64,000 nt of DNA from Symbiodinium natans (Eukaryota > Sar > Dinophyceae > Suessiales > Symbiodiniaceae). The position numbers and the translations under genes were made by a program. Below, in pieces: positions 10,702-21,659 of this stretch. The notes beneath the pieces were generated by a model, which searched no databases, had not been told where the DNA came from, and worked only from the letters and a program-made list of their open reading frames with translations. Position 1 is the stretch's first letter. Every line of letters starts with the position of its first letter. Where the stretch lies: positions 483,433 through 547,432 of the forward strand of contig CAJNDS010002254.1 of NCBI GenBank assembly GCA_905221605.1, written 5' to 3'.

Positions 10702-13700
10702 ATGCTGCCATGTCGGCGCGGCGGCCGGCCGGCCAGCGCCTTGGAGCTCCATGCGTCCTCATTGAAGCGAAGCGCCAACAATGATCCGGCACTTCGGGCC
10801 TCGTACCCGATGTACACGGTCCCCATGGAGGTTTTCTTGGCGATCTCGGCGGTGAACCCACACGAGGAGCTGCTAGACGCCGGCATGCTCGTGGAGTTTG
10901 ATGAAAGCAAAGGAAGGGCTCTCTTTGTGTCGCATCAGTGGCTTAGCGAGGCTCATCCCGACCCCGACAGTCAACAGCTGAAGGTCTTACAAGATGCGCT
11001 CACAAATCTGCTCTCAGGGCACAGTCGGATCTCCACTGCTGTCTTCACCGAGCTGCTGCACGGGCGAGTTCCTGTACCCTCGGCGGCAGACCTGAAGGAG
11101 CAGCTGCTCTTTGTGTGGTATGACTTCTTCTCTTGCCCACAGGGCAACAGCCCGGATTCGACCAACAACCAGCGCAACGCCATCAACAGCATCCCGCACT
11201 ACGTTGCCAAGAGCCAGTACTTCATCATCTTGACCCCTGCTGTGAGGCAGAGCGCTCTACTCTAATTCCCCCAAACCTAGTAAGAGGCTTCCTGAGGAAC
11301 ACTCTAACTACCCCAACTCCCCTCAAACAGAACTTCCTGGATCCCAACACACTCCCCAATCTTCATCCCCCCCCCCCCCCCCCAAAAAAAGGGTAAGAGC
11401 AGGAAAACGAGAGCGACATGTGAGCCGACTCCTGAGGCACCACACGCTGGGCCACGTGCTCTCGCAATGGACTTGGGCTCAGCGGGGTTGGCACCCTGGC
11501 TGCCGTTGCCTGCTATTTTCTCCCTGGTAAACTGAGAACACAGCAATCCCTCTCATAGTAAAGAATAGTAAGAACCCTCTCAGAATAACCTAAAGCCTAA
11601 AGTACGAAAACGCAGTAAGGCCATACAAGAATCAACTCTGGGCTGGGGGCTCTCGGGGGGGATCCGCCGGTTGGGCCCCTCTAGTACTGGCCTAGGGGGC
11701 TCTTCGGACAAGTTGGCTCTGGGTTCAGGGTTCAGGGTTCCGTGACCCCCCCCCCCAGCAAGTCACAGTCCAGTTCGGGTTCAAGAGAGTTACATCTTCC
11801 CTTATTCGGTGGAAGAGGATGTTCCTTGGTTACTATTCTTCGAGGTCTTTGAAGGCTTCCTGCCCCTTTGTTGCGGAATTTCAGGTGCCTGGCCGAGCGA
11901 ATGGCTCGCGAGCTGACACCCTCCAGGGGTCTCGTCATCGTGGTGGCCCTGCAAGACATAAATCATCGAGATCCTTAGGGCACTTGCAGGTATTTTCGGG
12001 GGAACTGATTCGGAGGGGACTTACTTTCGGGAAGAGCATATGCCTCTTCCAGTTCTGCACTTCAGGTTCGAGAGATATCGGGGTGGCATAGTCGAAGTGT
12101 GCACAACCTTCCGAATCCTACATCTGAAGCTCGAAAAGCTCAGCAGAGCACAGGTCGAGGGCGCCACGCACCTGACGCTGCTGCCAGGAATCACCAGCAT
12201 CCTGTACTCGCCAGGCTGGGCAAGCCTGAAGGTTTTGGGCACTTGGGTCCAACAGCTACTTGCCAAATTCGCATCAACCCACGGTCCCGAAAAGCCGTTT
12301 AAGGTCTGAACCCATATACCACCGCATACTCCCCAACGCTCTTCTAGCAAAAAGACACCCTAAAGTATCATGGGTAGAGATAGGAGTCTTTTTTTTGCCA
12401 GCTTCCAAGTTTCCGGCTGTGCAGGAGAGGGTAGCTTCACTCTGGAGGAGGACCGGGAGAAGGCTCTCAAGGGTGAGTTTACGCGAGCTCAGAGTAGAAA
12501 AGCGTCCCAGTGACATTTTGTATGTCCCTTAGTGGGTCTAAGAGGATCATATTCCTCTTTCAGAGAGTTTTCAGGGACAGCCTAGAAAACCGCAAGTGAA
12601 GGAATGCTGGGGGGGTGTTGCAGGTTGCTGGCATCGCCGTCCAGCTGGTGTGGAGCAGGATGCAGCACTACCTCGCGGAAGGCGACCTTCACAACTACAG
12701 GTTCCTCCTGAACCAGCAGGTCCTCCGCCTCAAGGACCTCCCGGTGCCTTGGCTTGTGCGTGGTTCCTGGATGTTTTTTGGGATACAAGAGCTGAAAGGT
12801 TTGATGATGTCCGCACCCTGTTTCTGTTAAGAAGCCGCTGTGGGGGTCAGCAAGAAGAGCAGGTGCTGCCCATTGAAGTCCACGTCCCCGGCATGGCTGT
12901 GGATGTGGACCCCTTTGAAGACCCGGCGGCCTTCATGCTGGCAAGGTTCATGCACTTGAACCTTGGGCCTTAGATCAGAGGGCCATGTAGGTCTAGGTTA
13001 GTGGTGAAACCCCCTCACTCTCACCAAGAGGGATGGATAAGATGCTTGCATCCCTCTAAGGAACGGCTTCAGCAGCGTCACGGAGGGCGACGAGGCTGTC
13101 CAGGGAACAAGAGTGGAGGGGCTATAACAAGGCCGTGTGCTTGCTGCGTTATTGGTTGAGAAGTCTCTTGTCCGACTCAGGCAGGCTGGCCGCCGATGTG
13201 CTATGCTGCCATCAATGGCAATCCATCGCTGGTAACATCACTGCTTCTGGGCCTCAAAGAAGCACTGTTGCTCCAACTGCTTTGTTCCTAGGTCTCCACT
13301 ACCTCCCGCCTGTAAAAAGTGGATCCTGAGAACTACTATAGGGATCGGAATACTTTGTAATAGTTTTCCCCTATGGTCCCTACATAGTAATACTATAATA
13401 ACGCCGCAAACCCTCTTCGAATTATTAAGGCGCCTATATTCGTCAAGAGCCCAAACGGCGCGAAGTCTCCTCGAGATCCAGCCAGGTAGACCAATACCTA
13501 AGTCCATCTTCTTTCCAAGGAACCCTTATACTACTTCAGAGATGTTGAACCCTAAAACCTGAACCGGCACGTTTTGGGCTTCCGTTAGTTCTTACTATTA
13601 TTCTTATTCTTGTTATCACTTCACTTCCATTATTCCATTTATTGCTTTGATTACTATTGCTGACGTCTTAGTCTTCCTATTCCTTTCTACTCTTGAGGCT

Positions 13701-15805
13701 GCGGCTGCGCGCGGACGTCAACGACAGGACACGGCGACCGAAGCCCGAGGCACACCTCCCACGAGGCATTCCGGCCCTGCGCCGCGGTCTTCGAAAATCC
13801 TGGAAACGGGGCGGGGTTAGGGGTTTTGGGGCGTTTGGAGGCGTTTAGGGTTGTGGGTTGAGGGCTTTAAGCGGGAGAAGAGCTCCACCGGAAGCTTATC
13901 CTGGGAATGATTTCTTGCTCTAAGCCCTAAACCCTAGACCCTAAGGGGCATCATAGGCCTACACCCTTTGTCTTATCCTAAAAAGGGTCCAACAGCAGAG
14001 GTGCCTATGCGCTTGCTCCTGGCCTCGATTCAGAGGGAGTTTAGGTTTTGGGGGGTTGGGGATCTAGGATTTAGGGGTTTAGGGGTTTAAGGTTGCGATC
14101 TACAGGGGCCTGGTTGCGAAAATTGCTTGCCGGTTATGTGGGTGTGGGCCTGAGTTCTCCGGCAGCTGCACAGTCCTGGTTGCAAAAGGGTTTAGGGTTT
14201 GGAGAGAGTGAGGGTGAGAGTGTTAGAATTCGTTGGGTAGGCGCTTGAGAAAGGCCTTGACAGGCCTGAAATGCAGTTCTAACTTCGCGCTTCGGAGGGG
14301 AGAGCTCGTGAAGCAATGGTGGCTGTTGGAGCCTTTCGGGTGTTTCGTTCTGTGGTCCAGTCGCCTTGCATTTCGCGTGAGAAAGTCTTCCTGTTTTCTT
14401 GCGGGCTCTGCCCGTAGATCAGCCGCCCAAACCCTAAATACTCAACCCTAAGACCCTAAATCTGGGCTTCTGAAGTATTGCAAAAAGAACAGCCCTTAGA
14501 ACCCTAAGAGGTCGCACCGGAAAGCTGATCCTCCTCCGAGGTTTCCGGAACAACGAGGCGATGCAGATACTCCTCTCTGCCCGCGCCGAGCTGAATGCAA
14601 AAGATGGCTACTCGCAAACGGCCCTGCACTGGGCATGCTGCTGGGCTGCAAGTCTAGGGTGTGCCTTGTGACGTGGAGAAGATCTGAAGAAGCGCTTGGT
14701 TGAGCCGCTTTCGAAGCTAGAAGAGGGCGATTCTTCCAGCGGACGCAGGCCTATCCAACAACGCAGAAGCCGTTCGGATGCTCTTGATCGCGGGCATCGA
14801 CCACACCCTTTTGTCGTCGCCGGCCGTGACCGCCTTCCAGGTGGCATGTGCCTATGGTGCTACGGAGGCCTCGGCACTACTGTTTGTTCACCGCCGTACT
14901 TCAATTCAAACTGCCTTAAACCCAGTAGCATCAATCAGAATTCGCTCCAAAGAAAGCAGAAACCCAGAGGCCATCCGGGAGATTTTGGAGCATGCTCCCA
15001 CACAGCCTTTGCAGTATGGTCTGCACTTCGCCTTCATGATGAGCAGCCTGGCAGCCGTCCCTTGTGTCACACTTTCAACCCTGGGGGGATTGTTTATGTT
15101 GCGCATTGTCGATGCTTCTTTCAACACAAGGTCAGAACTCGCCGGAGCTGGTGTCCTTGCTTATCAAGGCAAAAGCCGACATCAACGAGCAGTTCTACAT
15201 CCGCAGGTCCGAAAAGTTTGGGCTTTGGGCCAGTATCTGCTATGGCAGTTTGAGGCACCGGGTCAGTTCCCCAACGCGCTTCAGTACTTTGGCCTACCAC
15301 CACCATGGCGCCACCCCCATGATGTGCAGCATCATCTGTGGCGCCTTCGAGGCCGGGCTGAGGTTTTCTCATAATTACCCTGCAAGAGTTGAAAAGATGG
15401 GCCTCCCTAAAAACTCCCTTTCGGGAGATCTTGGCAATTTGCTTAGACTTGTACGACTTCCTGTTATGCCGGGAAGCCTTCCCGAACTACTGCAGTTCAG
15501 CTGGTGGGCTGGTGGGTGGGAAGGTCTTTCAGTGAGATGCTGCCGATGAGAATGTTGCGTCTGCCCTGTTTTTGTTCATGACATGCCGCGTGTCGGAGCC
15601 TCCAAGCATCCTAAACCCCAAATCCTACAGCCCCAAACAAAAGCCAAAGCAAGCAAAAGCCTGGTCAAAGCTGAAAATTCTGCAGATCACGCACCTGCTG
15701 CTCTCAGCCGGGGCTCGCACAGACCTGCGGAACGGGCGCGGGCGTGTGGCAGCGGACCTGGCCATGGAGGTGCAACAGGGGGAAACTGTTGGCGATGCTG
15801 CCTGA
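10702..15805 (+). CDS. TIR-like domain plus ankyrin-repeat protein, 14-exon gene
   Basis: I reconstruct exons 10702-11246, 11437-11490, 11885-11954, 12154-12214, 12425-12462, 12624-12743, 12863-12957, 13061-13094, 13181-13242, 13698-13765, 14511-14651, 14749-14856, 15131-15351 and 15686-15805. All phases close to a 578-aa product. Donors are GC in eight introns, GT in three and GA in two; acceptors are AG|G in twelve of thirteen, a dinoflagellate pattern. Residues 73-80 (ALFVSHQW), 138-147 (VWYDFFSCPQ), 173-179 (YFIILTP) and 198-204 (RGWCLAE) form an N-terminal domain with TIR-like strand order. Residues 236-339 carry PGEGSFTLEEDREK, LLNQQVLRLKDLP and VDVDPFEDPAAFMLARFMHL. About five ankyrin repeats follow from 340 (for example GWPPMCYAAINGNPSLV, MLLIAGIDHTLL, LVSLLIKAKADI). 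The architecture matches a family I recall as abundant in dinoflagellates. Exon 3's end, the start (10702 or 10810) and the last exon are the least certain. It is probably a cytosolic protein-interaction or signalling protein. Confidence 0.8.
11367..11390. repeat. Poly-C/poly-A run inside intron 1
   Basis: Seventeen C residues are followed by seven A residues, within the GC-AG intron 11247-11436 of the ankyrin gene, about 50 bases before its acceptor. It could serve as a pyrimidine tract but is also ordinary simple sequence. Confidence 0.85.
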
Positions 15806-16555
15806 CGATTCTAGTCTCGGGCTTCACCAGTTTTTTGCAAGAGCCTCGACACTGCAAGTGGGGGTGGGGGGGGGGGGCCCTTCAAGTCACCTGGGTACTC
15901 TTGTCATGACAACGCTCGAAGCAACAATGCCTACGGTTGAAACCCTGATTCACCAACATGTGTTGAAGAGACATTCCTCGTCCATGGCCGTGTAGCCATG
16001 TTGGCATTCCTGTGCGGATGCTTCTCCGAACCAGCTGGAAACTGGGCTCTGTCACCGTCATTACATCGTCAACTGCGACCGGCACCGAAACCCTGAAACT
16101 CAGCAGTTGCAGCAGGTGCAGGCACCCCCTGCGCTGATCGAGGACTTGCCACCCGGCTCAGAGGTCTTCCTGGGCCGTAGTAGCGGGCCCAAACTGGATG
16201 CCTCAAGAGGATCATACTCGGCAACCTTTTGTTTTATCGCAACCCTTGTCTTTTGAAAGTGTGGAGCGGGATCCTTGGCCGCCTCCGGGCCAACCATTCG
16301 GCGCACAAAGCTTTCACTCTTCGAACCTTGGGGCAAACCCCGACATGCGATAAGACATGCTGGAGAATTCTGGGACCCCTATAGCTTCTGGGATCTCCTT
16401 GGTGAACCCCTTAGAACCACTTTGGAAATGCACCCCCCCCCCCCCCCGCCCCCCCCAGACACACAGCATGGGGTTACCCAAGTCGGGCCACTCAGGGTGA
16501 GGGAAGGAAGAAGGCTCCGCCGTTACGATGTCAACTGCAAAGCCCAGCTCAAGCC
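15806..16555. other. 3' flank of the ankyrin gene, no further gene seen
   Basis: A frame offset by one from the last exon reads MLPDDSSLGLHQFFARAS across 15798-15860, so the true C-terminus might continue there through a missed splice or indel. A G-run lies at 15867-15878 and a C-run at 16432-16457. The motif AAGAGGATCAT occurs at about 16205. Confidence 0.35.
16432..16457. repeat. Poly-C run
   Basis: About 25 bases of C, interrupted by a single G. Simple sequence. Confidence 0.9.
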
Positions 16556-17090
16556 CAGATGCATCCCAGGAAACACCAGGTCGCGAAAGAACCGGCCACA
16601 TACAGCGAGACCTACGTGGACGACACCGATTTGATAGCCGTCTATATTAAGCGAGTGCAAACTGCAAAGCCATGCCAGCGCAAGAGAAAGAGTGCTGTGG
16701 TTGAGAAGAAGCATGTAGGTGGAAGCCTCGGTAAGGTTGAACGACATGGCATTGGTTTGTTGTGCGGTGTCCAGATGCACTCACCCAAGGAAACACCAGG
16801 TTCTGAAAGAACCTGCCAGAAGCAGCGAGACCTACGTGGACTACGATTTGATGGCCGTCTATATTACTCGTAGCTGAGTGTCAGAGGGAACTCGTGCTGT
16901 GGTGAGGGAAGTAATTACGTGGAAGGTCTGGTAGGGTGGAGCAACTTGTCCTTGTTTCTTATTGCAGTGTCAACTGCAAAGCCCAGCTCAAGCCCAGATG
17001 CACCCAAGGAAACACCCGGTTCTGAAAGAACCGGCCGCAAGCAGCGAGACTTACGCAGACGACCCAGATCTGATCGCCGTCTATATTAGT
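16543..17090. repeat. Three spaced copies of a ~95-bp motif (period ~220 bp)
   Basis: Copies at about 16556-16650, 16772-16866 and 16995-17089 share AGATGCACCCAAGGAAACAC, an inner palindrome GGTTCTGAAAGAACC, CAGCGAGACCTACGTGGACG and GCCGTCTATATTA. The first and third also share GTCAACTGCAAAGCCCAGCT just upstream. All three can be read in one frame as PKETPGSERTGRKQRDLR-like basic peptide ending RRLY, so they may be duplicated exons. The palindrome also gives a stable small hairpin on either strand. No known family is recognised. Confidence 0.65.
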
Positions 17091-17575
17091 TGAGTGCAGG
17101 CTGCATACCCATGCCGGAGCAAGGCGCAGCCTGCACAACAGGGGGCCATGCCCTTGGTGGCCCAGTGGTACCCTGTACCCTCTACATTTTTTTCTGGTTA
17201 TGGGTTCCCTCATAATAAAGTAACCAACCCCCAAAAAAGGGTGTTTTTATTTTGATCTGCTTACTGGGCTACCAAGTCCCCCAAACTCATGGAGTAGTTC
17301 ATGGGCTCCTCACAGATGTCAAACCCCACATGCCTACAGCCAGCTTCTCGCAACCTGAGTTCTTGAGTAGGGTGTCGCAGCGCATATGAACACGCAGGAG
17401 CAGGAGCCTGATTTTTTGAGTGTCTAAGTCGACGAAGCTTTTTTTTGCATGCCTCAAAATCTTGAGGGGCTCCCCACGCCTGCATCCTCGAAGAGTTGGA
17501 GGCGTCGGCTTCTCCTTCACAACCCTCGGCAACCAAAGCATCAAACCATACCAATATTCATAGGGCGAAACTAAT

Positions 17576-17632
17576 TTATATATGTATACATATATATATA
17601 TATAGATGTATATGTATATGTGTATATAGAGC
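17576..17632. repeat. TA/GTATA microsatellite
   Basis: Alternating TA and GTATA steps with occasional substitutions. Simple sequence with no coding potential. Confidence 0.9.
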
Positions 17633-17740
17633 ACTTATGATATACTATGGACTTGAAGCCTCAATGGAACCTGCCCTGCACCCTTGCTGAAAGAAGCCTT
17701 CCGGGAGCATAATTCGGTTTCACCGTCGCCTCAGAGTCCT

Positions 17741-17850
17741 ACCCTAAACCCTGAACCTTGAACCCTAAACCCTAAACCCTAAACCCTAAACCCTGAACCC
17801 TGAACCCTGAACCCTAAACCCTAAACCCTAAACCCTAGCCAAACCCTAAA
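17741..17850. repeat. Interstitial telomere-like tract, CCCTAAA orientation
   Basis: About fourteen head-to-tail CCCTAAA and CCCTGAA heptamers occur, with one diverged GCCAAA step. This is the Arabidopsis-type telomere repeat reported in dinoflagellates. The mixture of A and G variants shows it is an old internal tract rather than a live chromosome end. Confidence 0.95.
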
Positions 17851-17957
17851 TCCTCTTTGGACTCCAGCTGAGACGGCTTCCGAACTTTGGACTTGCGAAC
17901 TGTAGAGTGCCAAAATGCACCCGGTTTTAACTGGTCTCAGATACCCATATTTACATA

Positions 17958-18000
17958 TCATCATCATCAGCATCATCATCATCATCATCACCATCGTCAT
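17958..18000. repeat. (ATC)n microsatellite
   Basis: A run of ATC triplets with two substitutions. It reads as poly-His in one frame but is not part of a credible gene. Confidence 0.9.
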
Positions 18001-18275
18001 TGTTTTTTTAATATGATGATTGTTATTGTTACTATTATGATTATTCGTGTTGTATATCTTCTTTGTATATACTAGATATTGTATATTATATATTATCCAT
18101 TAGAAGTTATATATTATGTGTGTATATATATATATATTAGAGGCCGCCGAATGGCCCAGACCGTCTCTGCATACAAACTGCATGGGGGTGCTCCTTTCAT
18201 CTCAGGCCGCCAACCTGGCCTCCGACAACAGCCTGAAGCCCATAACCTGGCAAGCCTCATCCTCCCGGTACCGAA

Positions 18276-18321
18276 GGTTTAGGGTTTAGGGTTCAAGGTT
18301 TAGTGTTTACGGTTTAGGGTG
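18276..18321. repeat. Interstitial telomere-like tract, TTTAGGG orientation
   Basis: Six imperfect TTTAGGG heptamers on the plus strand. It is opposite in orientation to the tract at 17741-17850, about 430 bp away, so the two face each other. Confidence 0.85.
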
Positions 18322-20891
18322 ACGGGTGAAGAGTTGCTCCTTCCATCCTGCCCACAGCGGCTCCGTTTCGGTTGTGCCCCTGGCACTGGCACAACGCCAA
18401 GGAATCGGTTTGTCTGATGGAGCGCTTAGCTAAACCGAAGCACGAGAGAGGCACGCTTTCTAACGAATACGGGTATGTCTTGTTAAGCACTGTCAAAACT
18501 GATGGCCAGACATGAACCGACGGAACCCTATGAGGAACCCTTCTCGAGGTCGTTAGAGCCCCTTGGCCAGAAACTACCAGAGCCCTGGCCTGAAATCGAA
18601 CCATCTGGGGCGAATGCCTTCAGGCATGCGCTGAAGCTCGCTGCCTGGCGGATGCAAGTTGCGCAGGCCAGGGTCCGGACACCCTAAACCCTAACCCGGA
18701 ACCCTTTAGTGAAGCCACAGCGGATAGGAGATTCTGCGAAGAGTTCGCCATGGAAGTCCTGTAAAAAGAGAGCTCACGCTTCAGCCGGGCAAGTGCAGGC
18801 TTCACTGTCGCCACCTTCCCCTTCGATTCGCGAAGGACCAAGCGCTGCTCGAGTATCTCTGAGATCGCCTCGAATCCTGCCCAGAGTCGGTTGCCAATAT
18901 CCACTAGTTAAGGCGTATATCGTTTGAATATACATCCTTTAACACACAAGTACGCCTGAATTAGGGGTATCGGGTTCCCTCTGTGCAACGGGCACCACTG
19001 CTGTGAATTAAAAGTTAATGTAAGCCTTACCCTCCACTGCCCAACGTGGAGCCGCTCGGTGCAGTTTCGTGCTCGTCCTGTCCCAGTTCCTGGCCCCACA
19101 GGCCCAATCACCCAATCTGAAGCATCAACATGCGAGATGTCGTCGAGCCTTGTGGCACAAAGTTCTCCTGTCCCAGGGTCCCACTTTCGCAACTACCCTT
19201 TGTAAACCCTAAACCCAAACCCCTACCCCTGTCGCAGGACAGTGGCGCTAAAGTCGCAGGTGTCTGGGTCCAATGACTGGTCAGGCGGCGGGATTTCCCG
19301 GAATGGCCCTTGGCAACTAGGTAGGCCCTTGGGGTATTTCATGTTTTCCCTTCTTGGGTTTAAGAGGATCATATTTTTGGAATATTTTTCAGAGGGTTTT
19401 AGGGGCCATCCTCGGCAATGGCGACGTGTGGAAGGACGGCACTCCCTTGGTAGCCCAGTGATACCCTCTGCCTTTTGCTTTACTAGAGTTTTGCCCCCGG
19501 CCTTGTCTTCCATGAAGCCAAGAATTGTCCGTTTGAAATCTCGCACGTCTCCTCTGTCTCTAGGGTTCGACAACTCCTGTACCTCCTGCTGCCCGAGGAT
19601 GGAAGACAGGAGTGTTCACGCGGCACTATACCGAAAGCACCTCCTCGAAACCCTCAACCTCAGTGCAGAAGATGAGGGTTTTCCCAAATAGAAGTCACCC
19701 TGATACACCCCCAAAAATATTGTACAAGATCCTTGTTAGAAGGGTACCCCGATTGTCGGAAGCCCCCCCCCGAAGGCTACGAGTGCAAGCGCAAAGAGTG
19801 CTGTGGTTCGGCGACTTCCTCACCCACTTCCTCATCCACTTCCTCTGCGCCACCGACAACGCTTGCAATAGCGCGGCACAGGGCTCAGCCCATTGCACTC
19901 CTCTGTGTTCGGGTTATCCCCCACAAGATCCTCCAGAGGACGAGGCCGAGCCCAAAAGCGGGGATTAGGGCCGCTAGGGCTCTCTAGGGTTTCAAAAGCT
20001 GTGCAAGATTCGATTGAAGTCCACGGATCATCTTTCTGAGTCCTCTGAAGCATCGTAAGGAGCGGCACGCTCGGCGCCCTGCTTCTGAAGCTTTTGTACA
20101 TAGCGCTTCCAGGTGTTGGGTGCCTCTAGCGCAGAGATGCACCAAAGGGGTTGCGACAAGTCTTTCGGAGGGTCTGCCTAGGTGTGGGGGCTTCCGAATT
20201 TGGGTGTTGGAGTCCTTCAGTCTAAGGGGATCCTCCTACTTGTGGGTCTAATGATTTTAGGCGTCCCCTTTTTTCGTGAACCCCCATGTGAGGAAGAAGG
20301 CGTCTGAACCTTCAGATGCACGTTGCCCGGATGTCTTGCAAGTGTGGCTGCAACACGCGGCCCCACTTGTATCGCTAAAATCCCTGCAAAAAAACACGAA
20401 GCGCCGTGAAGTTGACGCCGTGCGCTGGGTCTTATCAGCCGAAGCCGTCGCAACGTCTTGCAAGTCTACAGCTCCTGCTAGCTTAAGGTTTCGGATTTTA
20501 GGGTTTTGGGAAACTTCCTGTAGCAGCAGATTGACGAACGCTCAGGCGCCTTCAGGCGCCTTCAGGCTGCAGCCGGATCTTGATATGCCCACCTCCCTGT
20601 CACGATTAAGCTTCCCAGATTCCGCAGGGTTGTCGAGCCTTCTCCAACTCAGCTGCCGTCCGCGCCCGCTGCAGCCGTTAAGGATTCAGTTGCACACAAG
20701 AGGTTAGCATCTTTAGCTTCCAGGGCAAACAGGGGAGCAGCCGTTAAGGACCCAAAAAAGAGGCGCTTTGACCGGTATCTGAGTTGTCCTGCCCACTGCC
20801 CCCAATGCAGTGAAGTGCTGGGCCATGGATGGTGAGCAGCTAGCAGAGCGTGCCTCCAGCACAGGCGCCATTACCAAGAATGTCTGAGACC
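18322..20891. other. No resolved gene; a few protein-like fragments
   Basis: Fragments that read like short exons include 19560-19690 on the plus strand (MEDRSVHAALYRKHLLETLN) and about 19735-19815 (EGYPDCRKPPPEGYECKRKE, cysteine-rich). I could not join them with consistent phases. TTTAAGAGGATCATATTTTT at 19359 resembles motifs near 12540 and 16205. Otherwise I see nothing. Confidence 0.3.
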
Positions 20892-20914
20892 CCCTAAACC
20901 CTAAACCCTAAACC
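20892..20914. repeat. Short telomere-like tract (three CCCTAAA units)
   Basis: Three consecutive CCCTAAA heptamers in single-copy sequence. Confidence 0.8.
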
Positions 20915-21539
20915 GCAGAAAAGTCATCAAGCGAAAGTCTCTTCAGGCAGGTGCCCTCCACCTCGGCCGAGGCGGCCTAGGCGGGACACTGGGGCACGGG
21001 ATGTTCAGGGCGTTGCTTAGGAACTTTTTAGGGTTTGGACTTTTGGGGCCTCGCTACGCATGTTGAGAAGGTGCTGTGGGAACTTCCATGCCGACAGCTT
21101 GTGGAGAGTGGGCGGTAGATTTTCGTCTCTGACATGGGGGATTACGAAGATAGGGGAGCCCTAATCTAGACCCCCAAATAGTAGGACTCCCATAAAATAG
21201 CCCCAATAAGGTACCCCTAATTTCGGAAACCCCAACAATCTCACCTAAACAGGCGGAAGCTGCTTGCCCTAAACACCCTAAACCCTGCCTGCGTGCGCGC
21301 TAGTTGTGAGAGCCGAAACCTCAACCCTAGAAGCCTAAACCCTAAACCTTCCGTCTAGCCCCGCAGTGCTGTGGCTAGTCGGGTGGCAAAAAATCACAAA
21401 CCCTCTGGTCTCCTTAGAGGGCCTCCGAAGTCAGGCCTGGCCGCGGCTCCCCTCCCAGTGTTACCTTGATCGGCTGCCACTTGAGCAGCAAGGGTTTGAG
21501 GGGCGTTCAGGGCTGTTTAGGGCTGAAAGGCGGGGCTCA

Positions 21540-21659
21540 CTTGGAGGTTCATGGTACTTATTAACTATTAACCAATTAAATCTGTGCATATTACCCACTT
21601 GTAAGCCCCTTAAGTTCCCCAACCTTGTTATAAGTACACTTATACCATGAAGCTCCAAG
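21540..21659. mobile_element. MITE, family with CTTGGAGGTTCATGGTACTT ends, copy 1
   Basis: The left end CTTGGAGGTTCATGGTACTT is mirrored at the right by TATACCATGAAGCTCCAAG (imperfect inverted repeat). The interior contains CACTTGTAAGCCCCTTAAG. A second copy lies at 54318-54456 with the interior in the opposite orientation. The element is about 120 bp and non-coding, consistent with a non-autonomous DNA transposon. No target-site duplication is evident. Confidence 0.75.

Noticed and set aside
16772-17089. GGTTCTGAAAGAACC considered as a tRNA B-box
   Set aside because: No acceptor, D-arm or anticodon stem can be folded around it, and no A-box lies at the required distance.
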